Source: Arenibacter arenosicollis (GTDB lineage: Bacteria; Bacteroidota; Bacteroidia; Flavobacteriales; Flavobacteriaceae). Taken from it: a stretch of 64,000 nt of DNA. The position numbers and the translations under genes were made by a program. Shown here one piece after another: positions 34,945-44,115 of the stretch. The DNA is taken from the NCBI RefSeq assembly GCF_014397245.1, contig NZ_JACLHY010000003.1, positions 186,001 through 250,000 on the forward strand, read 5' to 3'. Numbering within the stretch: the first letter of the stretch is position 1; each line of letters begins with the position of its first letter. Under the pieces are notes generated by a model, which saw only the letters and a list, made by a program, of their open reading frames with translations, had not been told where the DNA came from and searched no databases.

Positions 34945-36924
34945 ATGAATTTTCCCTCCAGCATTTTTTTATTTATACGGAGATTTTTATTCCTAAAATC
35001 GAGGGAATTCCTTTTTTTTTTAATTCTTACCTTATTTTGCAGTTCCCAAGGCGTTTCACAGGAGGTTACCGAAGAATTTAAAAGAGTAACGGATAGCTTA
35101 ATAAACGCTGCCCCTAGAACTTACCAAGAATTGGATTCTATATTAAATTCCAAAAGAAGCGATACCATTTATATGCGCTACTTTAATAATGAAGCCGCAA
35201 AAAAACAATATTTATCGGGACAATCATATGCTTTAAACCAATTAGGTAGAAAGTACAGGGATATTTCACAATATACCAAGGCCGTTGCACTTCACCAAAA
35301 AGGATTACAGGCCGCTATGGACGACAACAATCTGGAGTTCAGAGTATTTAGCTTAAATATGCTGGGCGTGGTTTACAGGAGAAATGATTCCATTAAAATA
35401 GCTTTGGACTATCATCAAGAGGCCTTGGAGTTGGCAGAGTCCGTTTCCAATCCCTCGAACGAACTCAAAAAGAGCATTAACGTATCCTTAAATAGCATTG
35501 GAAATCTTTATCTGACCCTTAAACAGTATGAAATAGCTATTTCCCAATTTAAAAGGGCCATGGAATCGGCTAAAGAGCTGGGCAACAAATTGGGATTGGC
35601 CATCAATTATCAGAATATTGGTGAATGTTTGGAATATAAGGGAGAATTGGAGGAAGCGCTTCACTACTACAGAACCTCGTTGGATTACAATAATGAAATT
35701 GACAATGACAAGGGTAAAATTATTTGCAAAAACAGTATTGCCCAAGTTTATTTAAAACAAAATAAATTGTATGAGGCGGTTGAGATTCTTGAACCTAATC
35801 TCCTAGCCGCAGAGATGCTGGGCGATATGTCGATTATCACAGCCATCAACATTAATATGGGCTGGGCGTTGATGGAGTTAAAACAATATGACAAAGCAGA
35901 AGAATTTCTCACTTCTGGTTTGGAAATGTCCAAAAAACACCACCTTCCTAGCTCCATTGCACAAGCCTATGCCTTCCTTTCCAAATTATTTACCTACAAG
36001 TCAGATTACAAGAACGCATTGGAGTATTACCAATTGGCCGAAAAATTTAACGAAGAAATCAATAGTGAGGTCAATCGACGTTATATAAATGACCTGATCA
36101 TCAAATATGAAACTGAAAAAAAAACCAATCAAATAGAGGCGCTGGCCAGGGAAAACGAGTTTATCAACCTTCGGCTGCGCAAAAAGACCAATACCTTAAT
36201 TATTGGCGCATTGGGTATGGCTCTTTTGACTTTTATATTGTATATCCTCTATAGGCAGAAGGAACTTAAGAACGAGAAACAGATACTTACCTTGGAACAA
36301 AGCATGTTGCGCAGCCAAATGAATCCGCATTTTTTGTTCAATTCCCTGAATTCCATTAAGCTCTATATCATAAATAACGAAAAGAAGAATGCCGTGCACT
36401 ACCTCAATAAATTCTCAAAATTGGTGCGCAAAATTCTGGAATCCTCTTCCTTGAAAGAAATATCCTTGGCAGACGAATTGGAAACCATTGACCTATACAT
36501 GAACATCGAGAATATTAGATTTTCCAACGAAATAAATTTCAAGGTACGTGTGGAGGAACCCATAGATGAGCACACCGTTAAGATTCCTTCGCTAATTCTT
36601 CAACCATTTCTGGAAAATGCCCTGTGGCATGGGCTTTCCTCCAAAGAAGGGGAAAAAAATATACTACTGCACGTAAGTCGGGAAAACGATAAGTTTATTC
36701 AAATAAGTATTACCGACAACGGCGTTGGGCGGGAAGCCTCCGAAAGAATAAAGGAAAGTAAAATTTTGAAACGCAAATCCATTGGTATAGATATCACTAA
36801 GGAAAGGCTGGCCAATTTCTCCAAAGATTTCGAAAATTCCTTTCAGGTAGAAATAATAGACCTTTATGACATTAACAAAGTGGCATTGGGCACCAAGGTA
36901 GTACTACATATCCCTACCCATTAG
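34945..36924 (+). CDS. TPR-containing sensor histidine kinase (LytS/YehU-like His_kinase family)
   Basis: A 659-aa membrane kinase. Signal sequence or anchor at 20-38; a periplasmic array of TPR units (about 80-370; for example ALDYHQEALELAESV, ALHYYRTSLDYNNEI); a coiled stretch; one membrane helix near 413-433; then the His_kinase domain with SQMNPHFLFNSLNSIKLYI (His near 463) and the ATPase with LQPFLENALWHGL and ITDNGVGREASERI. It lacks the standard HisKA. Pairs with the LytTR regulator just upstream. Its end overlaps the convergent DUF3109 gene by 11 bp. Confidence 0.93.
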   Translation: MNFPSSIFLFIRRFLFLKSREFLFFLILTLFCSSQGVSQEVTEEFKRVTDSLINAAPRTYQELDSILNSKRSDTIYMRYFNNEAAKKQYLSGQSYALNQLGRKYRDISQYTKAVALHQKGLQAAMDDNNLEFRVFSLNMLGVVYRRNDSIKIALDYHQEALELAESVSNPSNELKKSINVSLNSIGNLYLTLKQYEIAISQFKRAMESAKELGNKLGLAINYQNIGECLEYKGELEEALHYYRTSLDYNNEIDNDKGKIICKNSIAQVYLKQNKLYEAVEILEPNLLAAEMLGDMSIITAININMGWALMELKQYDKAEEFLTSGLEMSKKHHLPSSIAQAYAFLSKLFTYKSDYKNALEYYQLAEKFNEEINSEVNRRYINDLIIKYETEKKTNQIEALARENEFINLRLRKKTNTLIIGALGMALLTFILYILYRQKELKNEKQILTLEQSMLRSQMNPHFLFNSLNSIKLYIINNEKKNAVHYLNKFSKLVRKILESSSLKEISLADELETIDLYMNIENIRFSNEINFKVRVEEPIDEHTVKIPSLILQPFLENALWHGLSSKEGEKNILLHVSRENDKFIQISITDNGVGREASERIKESKILKRKSIGIDITKERLANFSKDFENSFQVEIIDLYDINKVALGTKVVLHIPTH

Positions 36925-37486
36925 TATGCTCCAGAGCTATTTGTTCCAATTCGGCATACCATTTTTTCCCAAACTTGCGAATCAAGGCCTCCTTTACAAA
37001 TTTATAAATTGGTACTTTAAGTTCATTTCCCAATGAACATGCTGGGTCGCAGATTTCCCATTTATGATAATTAACTGCCGTAAGTTCCGAATACTCGCGG
37101 ACACGGATAGGATATAAATGACAGGATACTGGCTTCTTCCATTTGGTAGCCCCTTGATTATAAGCTTCTTCAAGTCCGCATTTGGTTATTCCCTTGTCGT
37201 CAAAGACCACATAGGCACATTCACTACCATTTACCAATGGGGTTTCCCATTCGCCATCTTCACCGCGAATAAAGGCTCCTTGCTTTTCTATTTCGGCAAT
37301 ACCCTCTGCCCTTAAGAAGGGTTTTACCTTACTGTAGATGTCCACCAAAATCTCTGTTTCCCTATCTTCCAGGGGTGCACCAGCCTCTCCATCAACACAG
37401 CAGGCTCCTTTACAGGCACTTAAATTACAAACGAAATCGTTTTCAATAATTTCCTCGGATACTATTGTTTTTCCTAGTTGGAACAT
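36914..37486 (-). CDS. DUF3109 family Cys-rich protein
   Basis: A 190-aa cytoplasmic protein with the family pattern CNLSACKGACCVDGEAGAPLED near residue 21-42, then CAYVVF, CGLEEAYNQGA, KPVSCHLYPIRV and CDPACSLG. The conserved Cys residues resemble the Fe-S or zinc site of YkgJ/CxxCxxCC-type proteins. Function is unknown. An exact -7 element lies 18 nt upstream. Confidence 0.88.
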   Translation of the reverse strand: MFQLGKTIVSEEIIENDFVCNLSACKGACCVDGEAGAPLEDRETEILVDIYSKVKPFLRAEGIAEIEKQGAFIRGEDGEWETPLVNGSECAYVVFDDKGITKCGLEEAYNQGATKWKKPVSCHLYPIRVREYSELTAVNYHKWEICDPACSLGNELKVPIYKFVKEALIRKFGKKWYAELEQIALEHTNG

Positions 37487-37503
37487 ACCATTTTATTAGG
37501 CAG

Positions 37504-37511
37504 CAAATATA
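37504..37511 (-). promoter_or_regulatory. -7 promoter element (TATATTTG) of the DUF3109 gene
   Basis: Exact TAnnTTTG match on the minus strand, 18 nt before the ATG. Confidence 0.5.
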
Positions 37512-37567
37512 ATTCTTTAAGGGGATATATTTTCCCTTAATTAAATCCAAATGCCCCTAATTAAACG

Positions 37568-37575
37568 TAAATTTG
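37568..37575 (+). promoter_or_regulatory. -7 promoter element (TAAATTTG) of the marC-like gene
   Basis: Exact TAnnTTTG match; the leader to the ATG at 37639 would be about 60 nt. Confidence 0.45.
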
Positions 37576-37638
37576 CCGCGTCTTAGGAGGAAAGGGCGAA
37601 ATAAACACCTTATGGACTAAGATTATATTAATTAAGCT

Positions 37639-38217
37639 ATGGAATTCAATTTTAATTTTAGGGAAATTGTTACTGCAAGTATGGTCCTTTTTGCAGTAAT
37701 TGATATTATAGGGAGTATTCCTATCATCATAACCTTGAGAAAGAAAGTAGGACACATACAATCCGGAAAAGCATCGTTTGTCTCGGCCTGTATTATGGTG
37801 GCTTTCTTGTTTGTGGGCGAGGAAATCCTAAATCTCATAGGGATAGATGTCAACTCCTTTGCCGTTGCAGGGGCTTTTGTAATTTTCTTTTTGGCGATAG
37901 AGATGATTTTGGGTATTACCCTTTATAGGGATGAACAACCGGAAAGCGCTTCCATTGTCCCAATCGCTTTTCCCTTGATTGCGGGTGCCGGTACGGTTAC
38001 CACGCTTCTTTCCCTAAGGGCGGAATACTACGTAGAGAATATCATTGTCGCCATTATAATAAATGTTATTTTTGTATACCTTGTCCTTAAATCTTCTAGT
38101 AAAATAGAGAAATTTTTGGGTAAAAACGGGCTTAATGTGATCAGAAAAATATTTGGCGTTATACTTTTGGCCATTGCGGTCAAACTATTTACCTCAAATA
38201 TCAACCAGTTATTTTAA
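37639..38217 (+). CDS. MarC family membrane protein
   Basis: A 192-aa protein with six predicted helices. Family marks: FAVIDIIGSIPIIITLRKK near the N-terminus, FFLAIEMILGITL, and IVPIAFPLIAGAGTVTTLLSL in the middle. MarC proteins were once linked to multiple antibiotic resistance, but that link is not supported; function is unknown. A 67-aa membrane protein follows after 21 bp and is probably co-transcribed. Confidence 0.92.
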   Translation: MEFNFNFREIVTASMVLFAVIDIIGSIPIIITLRKKVGHIQSGKASFVSACIMVAFLFVGEEILNLIGIDVNSFAVAGAFVIFFLAIEMILGITLYRDEQPESASIVPIAFPLIAGAGTVTTLLSLRAEYYVENIIVAIIINVIFVYLVLKSSSKIEKFLGKNGLNVIRKIFGVILLAIAVKLFTSNINQLF

Positions 38218-38238
38218 TCAATTAAGAAAAAAGGTGAG

Positions 38239-38442
38239 ATGAACAAAATATTAATAGTAATACTCATTGTATTGGGATTGGCCTTAATAGCCTATAACGT
38301 AACTTTAGTGGATTTTGAAGACCCTTTTCAGGGAAATAGTATAATAGCCTTGATAGGGATCGTGGCTTCCTTATGCGCCATTGCCCTATTGTTGATTTAT
38401 ACTACCTCTAAAAAGATCCAGAAAAAAATAGAACAAGATTAA
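38239..38442 (+). CDS. Small membrane protein, two helices (unknown)
   Basis: A 67-aa protein with two hydrophobic helices (about 3-22 and 35-55), a polar loop (DFEDPFQGNS) and a Lys-rich C-terminal tail. AAGGTGAG just before the ATG is an unusually good Shine-Dalgarno for this genome. It is 21 bp after marC and overlaps the end of the convergent S41 protease gene by 4 bp. Similar small proteins are common in flavobacteria, but I cannot name a family. Confidence 0.7.
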   Translation: MNKILIVILIVLGLALIAYNVTLVDFEDPFQGNSIIALIGIVASLCAIALLLIYTTSKKIQKKIEQD

Positions 38443-40064
38443 TTTTTGGCTTCAATTTTATCTGCCTCTTTTTGGCTTATGGTAGGTTTATCCAATTCCA
38501 AAACCTTTTTCAGCATATCATCTTCCCCACTTTTTATTTTAGCATAGGTATTGGGGTCGAACAATTGCTCTGCCAAGGTGGCCTTTATATATAATTTTAT
38601 TTTTTCCTCAAAGGCATAAAAGTCCATTTTGATATTTCTGGCCAAGCAATAGTCAATAAATACCTCGAAGAGGATATCATCTACCCTAAAATTATTGACA
38701 AATTCTTCCTTGGAATAGCCTTTGTACTGTGCCCTATTCCCATCCAAATGCTCAAACACAAAATAGGATAGAAAGCCTACGCTTTCCATACTTTCAAAAT
38801 ATTCGGATTCGTTGGTCCCAATAGGCACAAAAACATCTGGTATTATGCCGCCACCACCATAGACCACCTTGCCTTTAGGAGTTTTAAACTTTAGCGAATC
38901 GGCCACTTTAATGCTGTCCACCGAAATTAGTTCACCGCTATGGTAACGATCGGTGAATTTCTGATAATAATCCTTATTCCCCTTTTCGTACGATTTCTGA
39001 ATGGAACGGCCTGTTGGGGTGTAATATCTGGAAACCGTTAAACGCACCGCAGAACCGTCTCCCAAATCCATTTCGCGCTGCACCAAGCCCTTGCCAAAAG
39101 ACCTACGACCTATTATGGTACCTATATCATTGTCCTGTAAGGATCCAGCAATGATCTCGCTAGCAGAAGCGGAACGCTCATTAATTAAAACATATACGGG
39201 TTTATCCTCAAAATCCCCTTTTTTAGTAGCAAATACCTTATCGATCTTGCCCTTTTTATTTTTAGTAAATAAAATCAACTTGCCATCCGAGAGAAACTCA
39301 TCCGCCATCTGTTCGGCAATGCCCAAATAACCCCCAGGGTTATCCCTAAGGTCCAAGGTTAATTTCCTAGCTCCTTGGGCCTCCAACTTTCTAAGGGCCG
39401 TTCTAAACTCTTTATAGGTAGATTCGGCAAAACGATTTACCTTGATATAACCCATATCCTTGGTAAGCATATAATAAGCCTCTACACTTTTTATAGGGAC
39501 AACATCTCTTTTGATATTTACACTGAAGGTGGTTTTATCATCTTTCCGATATACCTGTAACTTAACCGGAGATCCCTTTTTTCCTTTAAGTTTTTCCACG
39601 ACCAAATTATTGGGAATATTCTCCCCGAATAAAGTATCATTATCGGCCATTAATATACGGTCCCCAGGCAGGAGGCCTTTTAGAAAACTTGGCCCGTCCA
39701 CAACAGTTCTAATTACGGAAATCGTATCCTTGTACATATAGAAATTAACCCCGATCCCTACAAAATCCCCTTTCATATTTTCGGAGACTTTATCCATTTC
39801 CTGTTTAGGGATATACACTGAATGTGGATCCAATTTTTCAAGAATATTGTTAACGGTAACATCTACAATGCTATCCGTATTTATCTCATCCACGTATTCA
39901 TAATCTATATAGTCTATTAGTCTATTGAGCTTGTCCTTTTTAGAATTGGTTGTGAAAAGTTTTTCTGGAGAATCATTAAAGTTCAATTTTCCACCAACAA
40001 ATATTCCAATGGCAATTGCCAGGGCTATTACTGTGGGCCATATGTAGGTGTTTATTTTCTTCAT
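38439..40064 (-). CDS. S41 family C-terminal processing peptidase
   Basis: A 541-aa periplasmic protease anchored by an N-terminal helix (residues 8-25). A PDZ domain (about 95-175) has GVGVNFYMYK-like FVGIGVNFYMYKDTISV and GLLPGDRILMADND. The S41 core follows with GYIKVNRFAESTYKEF, LDLRDNPGGYLGIAEQMADEF, the nucleophile region NERSASASEIIAGSL and the Lys in RRSFGKGLVQ. It is a tail-specific protease like CtpA/Prc. The last 150 residues are helical and charged. It follows the dCMP deaminase gene by 16 bp. Confidence 0.94.
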   Translation of the reverse strand: MKKINTYIWPTVIALAIAIGIFVGGKLNFNDSPEKLFTTNSKKDKLNRLIDYIDYEYVDEINTDSIVDVTVNNILEKLDPHSVYIPKQEMDKVSENMKGDFVGIGVNFYMYKDTISVIRTVVDGPSFLKGLLPGDRILMADNDTLFGENIPNNLVVEKLKGKKGSPVKLQVYRKDDKTTFSVNIKRDVVPIKSVEAYYMLTKDMGYIKVNRFAESTYKEFRTALRKLEAQGARKLTLDLRDNPGGYLGIAEQMADEFLSDGKLILFTKNKKGKIDKVFATKKGDFEDKPVYVLINERSASASEIIAGSLQDNDIGTIIGRRSFGKGLVQREMDLGDGSAVRLTVSRYYTPTGRSIQKSYEKGNKDYYQKFTDRYHSGELISVDSIKVADSLKFKTPKGKVVYGGGGIIPDVFVPIGTNESEYFESMESVGFLSYFVFEHLDGNRAQYKGYSKEEFVNNFRVDDILFEVFIDYCLARNIKMDFYAFEEKIKLYIKATLAEQLFDPNTYAKIKSGEDDMLKKVLELDKPTISQKEADKIEAKN

Positions 40065-40080
40065 GATTCAAATTAGCATT

Positions 40081-40515
40081 TTACACATTCACAATTATGG
40101 GAAGGTGAACAAGTTGTACTCCAGCTTTGTCAAGAAATTGCAAACCAGAGTCATCTTTATAGGCTTTCTGATATACTACACGTTTTATGCCAGACTGATG
40201 TATTAGTTTACTGCACTCCTTACAGGGCGACAATGTAATGTATAATGTAGCACCCTCACAGGATTGGGTGGAGGAGGCAACCTTGGATATGGCATTGGCT
40301 TCGGCATGCAAAACATACCATTTGGTATAACCCTCTTCATCCTCACAAATATTTTCAAAACCAGTTGGAGTTCCATTATAACCATCGGAAATAATCATCC
40401 TATCCTTTACTATGATGGCCCCGACCTGTTTGCGCTTGCAAAAAGAGAGCTTACCCCATTCACTGGCCATACGTAAATACGCTTTATCGTACTTTTCTTG
40501 TTTACGTTCTTTCAT
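40081..40515 (-). CDS. dCMP deaminase family protein
   Basis: A 144-aa zinc-dependent deaminase. Signatures: LHAEANAISKVA (zinc His and catalytic Glu) near residue 70 and LSPCKECSKLIHQSG (zinc Cys pair) near residue 96. It converts dCMP to dUMP for thymidylate synthesis; similarity to ComEB is clear. Cytoplasmic. First gene of a two-gene run with the S41 protease. Confidence 0.93.
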   Translation of the reverse strand: MKERKQEKYDKAYLRMASEWGKLSFCKRKQVGAIIVKDRMIISDGYNGTPTGFENICEDEEGYTKWYVLHAEANAISKVASSTQSCEGATLYITLSPCKECSKLIHQSGIKRVVYQKAYKDDSGLQFLDKAGVQLVHLPIIVNV

Positions 40516-40604
40516 TCAATAATTTTTCCCCACTACTGCATTGGGTCATTTCCGAGTATTGCGCCAATAGACCCCTCTTAATTTTTCCCAATGGTTTGTT
40601 TCCA

Positions 40605-40612
40605 CAAAGGTA
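40605..40612 (-). promoter_or_regulatory. -7 promoter element (TACCTTTG) upstream of the dCMP deaminase gene
   Basis: Exact TAnnTTTG match on the minus strand, about 90 nt before the ATG. Confidence 0.45.
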
Positions 40613-40727
40613 AGGCAACTTTGTATTGAAAATATTAGCCAATAGGGATTAAATCAATTTTGTATTTACTAAGATAGCTGCTACCAACAATTCCCGCAAT
40701 CAAGAAAGGTTAAGATTTAGCCAAACT

Positions 40728-41312
40728 CTACCAAGGAAACGTAGTAATCAACATAGGTATTGTAATGAACAGAACAATAATCGACATTATTTGGATAAAA
40801 GAAGGTTGTTTCACCTTAAACAAGGATCTTACAATGTAATTCCCTGAAAGCACCGCAAGTAGAATTAATATTTGTGAAATTTCTATCCCAGCCGCAAATC
40901 CCAATAAGGGCGAAATTTTCTCCTCTTCCCCAGCCATCAACATCTTAAAGTAATTGGAAAATCCAAAACCATGAACGAGTCCAAAAAAACCTGTGGCCAC
41001 TAAGTAAGCAGCCATGTTTTTTTGATCAGTGGTTTTCTTGGAACTAATTAAATTATACATAGCTGTAAAAAATATGGTGACCGGAATCAAAAATTCAATG
41101 AGACTTACATCCACTACCACCACTTCATATACCGAAAGACCAAGTGAAAAACAATGGGCTATTGTAAATACCGTAGCAAGCACCAATACTTTTTTCCAAT
41201 CCACAAAGGTAAAAGGTAGGGTTAGGGCCGCCAAAAACAAGATATGATCATAAGCATCCAAATCCAATACATGTTCCAATCCCAACTGAATATAAAATCC
41301 AAAATCTCCCAT
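40728..41312 (-). CDS. HupE/UreJ family membrane protein
   Basis: A 194-aa protein with six to seven helices. The HupE/UreJ_2 pattern is present: LGLEHVLDLDAYDHILFLAAL with metal-type His residues, TVFTIAHCFSLGLSV, and GFFGLVHGFGFSNYF. Members are thought to move nickel or other metals; no urease or hydrogenase genes lie nearby. The ATG at 41312 is preferred over the in-frame TTG at 41318. Confidence 0.87.
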   Translation of the reverse strand: MGDFGFYIQLGLEHVLDLDAYDHILFLAALTLPFTFVDWKKVLVLATVFTIAHCFSLGLSVYEVVVVDVSLIEFLIPVTIFFTAMYNLISSKKTTDQKNMAAYLVATGFFGLVHGFGFSNYFKMLMAGEEEKISPLLGFAAGIEISQILILLAVLSGNYIVRSLFKVKQPSFIQIMSIIVLFITIPMLITTFPW

Positions 41313-41358
41313 AATCAATACTTTATGCAGAAATATTTACTTTCCATGAATAAAATTA

Positions 41359-42096
41359 TTAAAGACCTCTTTCTTGCTGAATAATTTCATATGCTTTCTG
41401 AACCTCCTTAAATTTTTCCTCAGCCCCTTTCTTAATAGCTTCATTTTCTGTGTTCACCCTATCGGGGTGGTACTTTTTGGCCATGGTCCTATAGGCCTTC
41501 TTAACCTCCTCGTCCGACACCGATTTTTCTATTTCCAAAATTTTATAGGCATTATCGGCCGATTTGATAAACATAGCCTTAATACTTTCAAAATCGATCT
41601 GACTTACCCTAAAATATCCTGCTATTTCCGAAATTTTATTTATTTCTGCAGGTCGTAGGGTCCCATCAGCCTGAGCGATACCGAACAAAAAATGTAATAA
41701 TTGAAGCCTAACCTCATATCTAGTACGTTGATTTAGATAGCTGCATATACGCTCTGCGGATACCTCCCTTTTTTTAACAACCTCATTAAAGGTCCTGAAA
41801 ATAGCATTGGCCTTGTCCTTGCCATAGGTGCTCACAAAATATCGCCTTACATAATCCATTTCTGTCTGACTAACGGATCCATCCGCCTTTATGACTATGG
41901 AACAAAGGGAAAGCAAATTAATCTCAAAATCGGCAGGAGATACATTTTGTTGTGTAATATCCTTAAAAATAGACCGCGCACCTCCACCGCCCGAGCTTTT
42001 TAGGTTATCGAAAAAACTACCAATTATAAATCCTAGAATAGCCCCAGGAAACCTAAAGGTGTAATATCCTAATATTGCGGCAAACCATTTAATCAT
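41359..42096 (-). CDS. TerB-DnaJ (DjlA-like) membrane-anchored co-chaperone
   Basis: A 245-aa protein. An N-terminal glycine-rich membrane helix ([20 protein letters not shown]) is followed by a TerB-like helical domain (about 60-165, [20 protein letters not shown] and [19 protein letters not shown]) and a C-terminal J domain with the HPD motif in KKYHPDRV. It would recruit DnaK at the inner membrane. The ATG at 42096 is chosen: the in-frame TTG at 42117 lies inside an exact -7 promoter element. Confidence 0.9.
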   Translation of the reverse strand: MIKWFAAILGYYTFRFPGAILGFIIGSFFDNLKSSGGGGARSIFKDITQQNVSPADFEINLLSLCSIVIKADGSVSQTEMDYVRRYFVSTYGKDKANAIFRTFNEVVKKREVSAERICSYLNQRTRYEVRLQLLHFLFGIAQADGTLRPAEINKISEIAGYFRVSQIDFESIKAMFIKSADNAYKILEIEKSVSDEEVKKAYRTMAKKYHPDRVNTENEAIKKGAEEKFKEVQKAYEIIQQERGL

Positions 42097-42114
42097 CTTA
42101 TATCCAAATTTTGG

Positions 42115-42122
42115 CAAAGATA
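42115..42122 (-). promoter_or_regulatory. -7 promoter element (TATCTTTG) of the djlA-like gene
   Basis: Exact TAnnTTTG match on the minus strand, 19 nt before the ATG at 42096. Its TTG is in frame with the gene. Confidence 0.5.
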
Positions 42123-42190
42123 TAATTTTACGTTACAACAGAAGGTCTAATGAAAAGTTAAGGTATTCCATTAGAATGCTTCAAAATGGT

Positions 42191-42198
42191 TATCTTTG
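42191..42198 (+). promoter_or_regulatory. -7 promoter element (TATCTTTG) of the bacilliredoxin gene
   Basis: Exact TAnnTTTG match, 36 nt before the ATG at 42234. It overlaps the in-frame ATG at 42186, which therefore cannot be the start of a transcript begun here. Confidence 0.5.
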
Positions 42199-42233
42199 AA
42201 AACTTTAGTAATAATCGAATAAAAAATAATACT

Positions 42234-42644
42234 ATGTATCCTGCGGAATTAGTAAAACCTATGAGACAAGACTTGGCAGTTGCCGGTTTTGAAGAATTAT
42301 ATACAGCCGATGCGGTTGAAAGTGCCATAAGTAAAAAAGGAACTACTTTGGTGGTGGTTAACTCGGTTTGCGGATGTGCCGCTGCCAATGCTAGACCAGC
42401 AGCCAAAATGAGCCTACAAAACCCTAAAAAGCCAAATCATTTGGTAACTGTATTTGCAGGTGTGGATACTGAGGCCGTGAATGCGGCAAGGAATGCAATG
42501 ATTCCTTTTCCTCCGTCTTCCCCAAGCATGGCCCTTTTTAAAGATGGGGAATTGGTACACATGATAGAACGTCATCATATAGAAGGCAGACCTGCAGAAG
42601 TTATAGCAGAAAATTTAATGGAGGCCTATAACGAATTCTGTTAA
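42234..42644 (+). CDS. Bacilliredoxin, BrxA/BrxB family
   Basis: A 136-aa thioredoxin-fold protein starting MYPAELVKPMRQDLA, with the family CGC motif in NSVCGCAAANARP (Cys46, Cys48) and FPPSSPSMALFKDGELVHMIERHHIEG. In Bacillus these proteins remove bacillithiol from oxidised proteins; several Bacteroidota make bacillithiol. The start at 42234 gives the family N-terminus; the earlier in-frame ATG at 42186 overlaps the promoter. Confidence 0.93.
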   Translation: MYPAELVKPMRQDLAVAGFEELYTADAVESAISKKGTTLVVVNSVCGCAAANARPAAKMSLQNPKKPNHLVTVFAGVDTEAVNAARNAMIPFPPSSPSMALFKDGELVHMIERHHIEGRPAEVIAENLMEAYNEFC

Positions 42645-42685
42645 TGAATTGAGGTCTCATTAATATTTGGAAATATTCTTGAATG

Positions 42686-42720
42686 AAACCGCTTTGTAAA
42701 AGAGCGGTTTTTTATTTTTG
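42686..42720 (+). terminator. Terminator after the bacilliredoxin gene
   Basis: AAACCGCT (42686-42693) pairs with AGCGGTTT (42703-42710), followed by TTTATTTTTG. The last bases also read TATTTTTG (42713-42720), a perfect -7 element, only 4 nt before the PlsC ATG; this may be chance within the T run. Confidence 0.85.
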
Positions 42721-42724
42721 TAAC

Positions 42725-43462
42725 ATGCAAAAAGTATTGGCATTTCCCTTGTCGGCCCTTTACCTTATATTATTTGGGCTTACCTTGCTCCTGTTCCATC
42801 CCATTCAATGGGTCTGCTTTAATTGGTTTGGTTATAACGCCCACAGAATGAGCGTGGCCCTATTGAACCTAACGCTATTGAGGTGTACCCATATCCTTGG
42901 CACCCGTTATTCCTTTAATAATTCCCAAGATATACCAACAGATCGGCCAGCTATTATAGTGCTCAACCATCAAAGTATGCACGATATTCCACCCATTATT
43001 TGGTTCATGAGGAAACATCATCCCAAGTTCGTAAGTAAAAAGGAACTGGGTAAGGGCATCCCCAGTGTCTCCTATAATCTAAGGCACGGTGGTTCGGTGC
43101 TAATAAATAGAAAGGACAGCCGGCAGTCCTTAACCGAAATAGCAAAGTTGGGAAGTTATATTGAAAAGCATAAACGTTCAGCCGTAATATTCCCGGAGGG
43201 TACTAGAAGTAAGACCGGCGAACCCAAAAAATTCCATACCACGGGATTAAAAGTGCTGTTAAAAAAAGCACCCACTGCGATAATTATCCCTATTAGCATC
43301 AACAATTCCTGGAAAATGCTGAAATATGGCAAATTCCCCTATGGACTTTGCAACCACATTACTTTCGAGGTGCACAAACCATTGGAAAATAACGGAGATG
43401 TGGAATTGCTGATTGAAAAGGTTGAAGAAACCATAACACAGGCCATAATTCCATCTACATGA
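42725..43462 (+). CDS. 1-acyl-sn-glycerol-3-phosphate acyltransferase (PlsC-like)
   Basis: A 245-aa membrane acyltransferase of phospholipid synthesis. An N-terminal hydrophobic helix (MQKVLAFPLSALYLILFG) is followed by the NHxxxxD motif in NHQSMHDIPP (His82, Asp87), the glycerol-phosphate site FPEGTRSKTG near residue 158, and IIPISINNSW. The ATG at 42725 is chosen because the longer frame would run through a terminator hairpin. Its stop overlaps the next start (ATGA). Confidence 0.93.
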   Translation: MQKVLAFPLSALYLILFGLTLLLFHPIQWVCFNWFGYNAHRMSVALLNLTLLRCTHILGTRYSFNNSQDIPTDRPAIIVLNHQSMHDIPPIIWFMRKHHPKFVSKKELGKGIPSVSYNLRHGGSVLINRKDSRQSLTEIAKLGSYIEKHKRSAVIFPEGTRSKTGEPKKFHTTGLKVLLKKAPTAIIIPISINNSWKMLKYGKFPYGLCNHITFEVHKPLENNGDVELLIEKVEETITQAIIPST

Positions 43463-44115
43463 CCAACACACAAATCATAGAAGAAACCATTGCTTTTGTA
43501 AAAGAAACATTGAAGGGAGCCGAAGGGGGACACGATTGGTTTCATATCCAACGCGTTTTTAAGAACACGCTGCTCATAGCCAAGGATGAAAAGGTAGATG
43601 TGCTGGTAGTTAGTTTAGGTGCACTTTTACACGATATTGCCGATGCAAAGTTCCATGCCGGGGACGAAACCGTAGGTCCAAAAATGGCTGCTGAATTTTT
43701 AACTTCCTTACAGGTCGAAAAAAAAGTATTGGACCATGTGGTGAAAATTATTGAAAACATCTCCTATAAATCCAGTTTGGATTCCAAAAAATTATTTATT
43801 TCACAAGAACTCAAGGTAGTGCAGGATGCCGACCGTTTGGATGCCATAGGCGCCATTGGAATAGCCCGAGCCTTTAACTATGGCGGGTTTAAGAATAGAG
43901 AACTTTACAACCCGGAAATTGCCCCAAACCTGCAGATGACCAAGGAGGAGTACAAAAAGTCCCACGCACCCACCATAAATCATTTTTATGAAAAACTTCT
44001 GCTTTTAAAAGACAAAATGAATACCGAATCTGGCAAGCAACTGGCGGAAAAAAGGCATCAATTTATGTTGGATTATTTGGAGCAATTCTATAAAGAATGG
44101 AATGGAAATGCCTAA
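43459..44115 (+). CDS. HD domain phosphohydrolase
   Basis: A 218-aa single-domain HD protein. Metal-site motifs: GGHDWFHIQRVFKN (His25, His30), ALLHDIADAKFH (HD pair) and VVQDADRLDAIGAIG (final Asp). It belongs to the YedJ/YpgQ type, likely a nucleotide or phosphate ester hydrolase. It is translationally coupled to the acyltransferase by a 4-bp overlap. Confidence 0.9.
   Translation: MTNTQIIEETIAFVKETLKGAEGGHDWFHIQRVFKNTLLIAKDEKVDVLVVSLGALLHDIADAKFHAGDETVGPKMAAEFLTSLQVEKKVLDHVVKIIENISYKSSLDSKKLFISQELKVVQDADRLDAIGAIGIARAFNYGGFKNRELYNPEIAPNLQMTKEEYKKSHAPTINHFYEKLLLLKDKMNTESGKQLAEKRHQFMLDYLEQFYKEWNGNA

Noticed and set aside
42713-42720. TATTTTTG as a promoter for the PlsC gene
   Set aside because: It is part of the terminator T run and leaves only 4 nt before the ATG; kept as a remark only.
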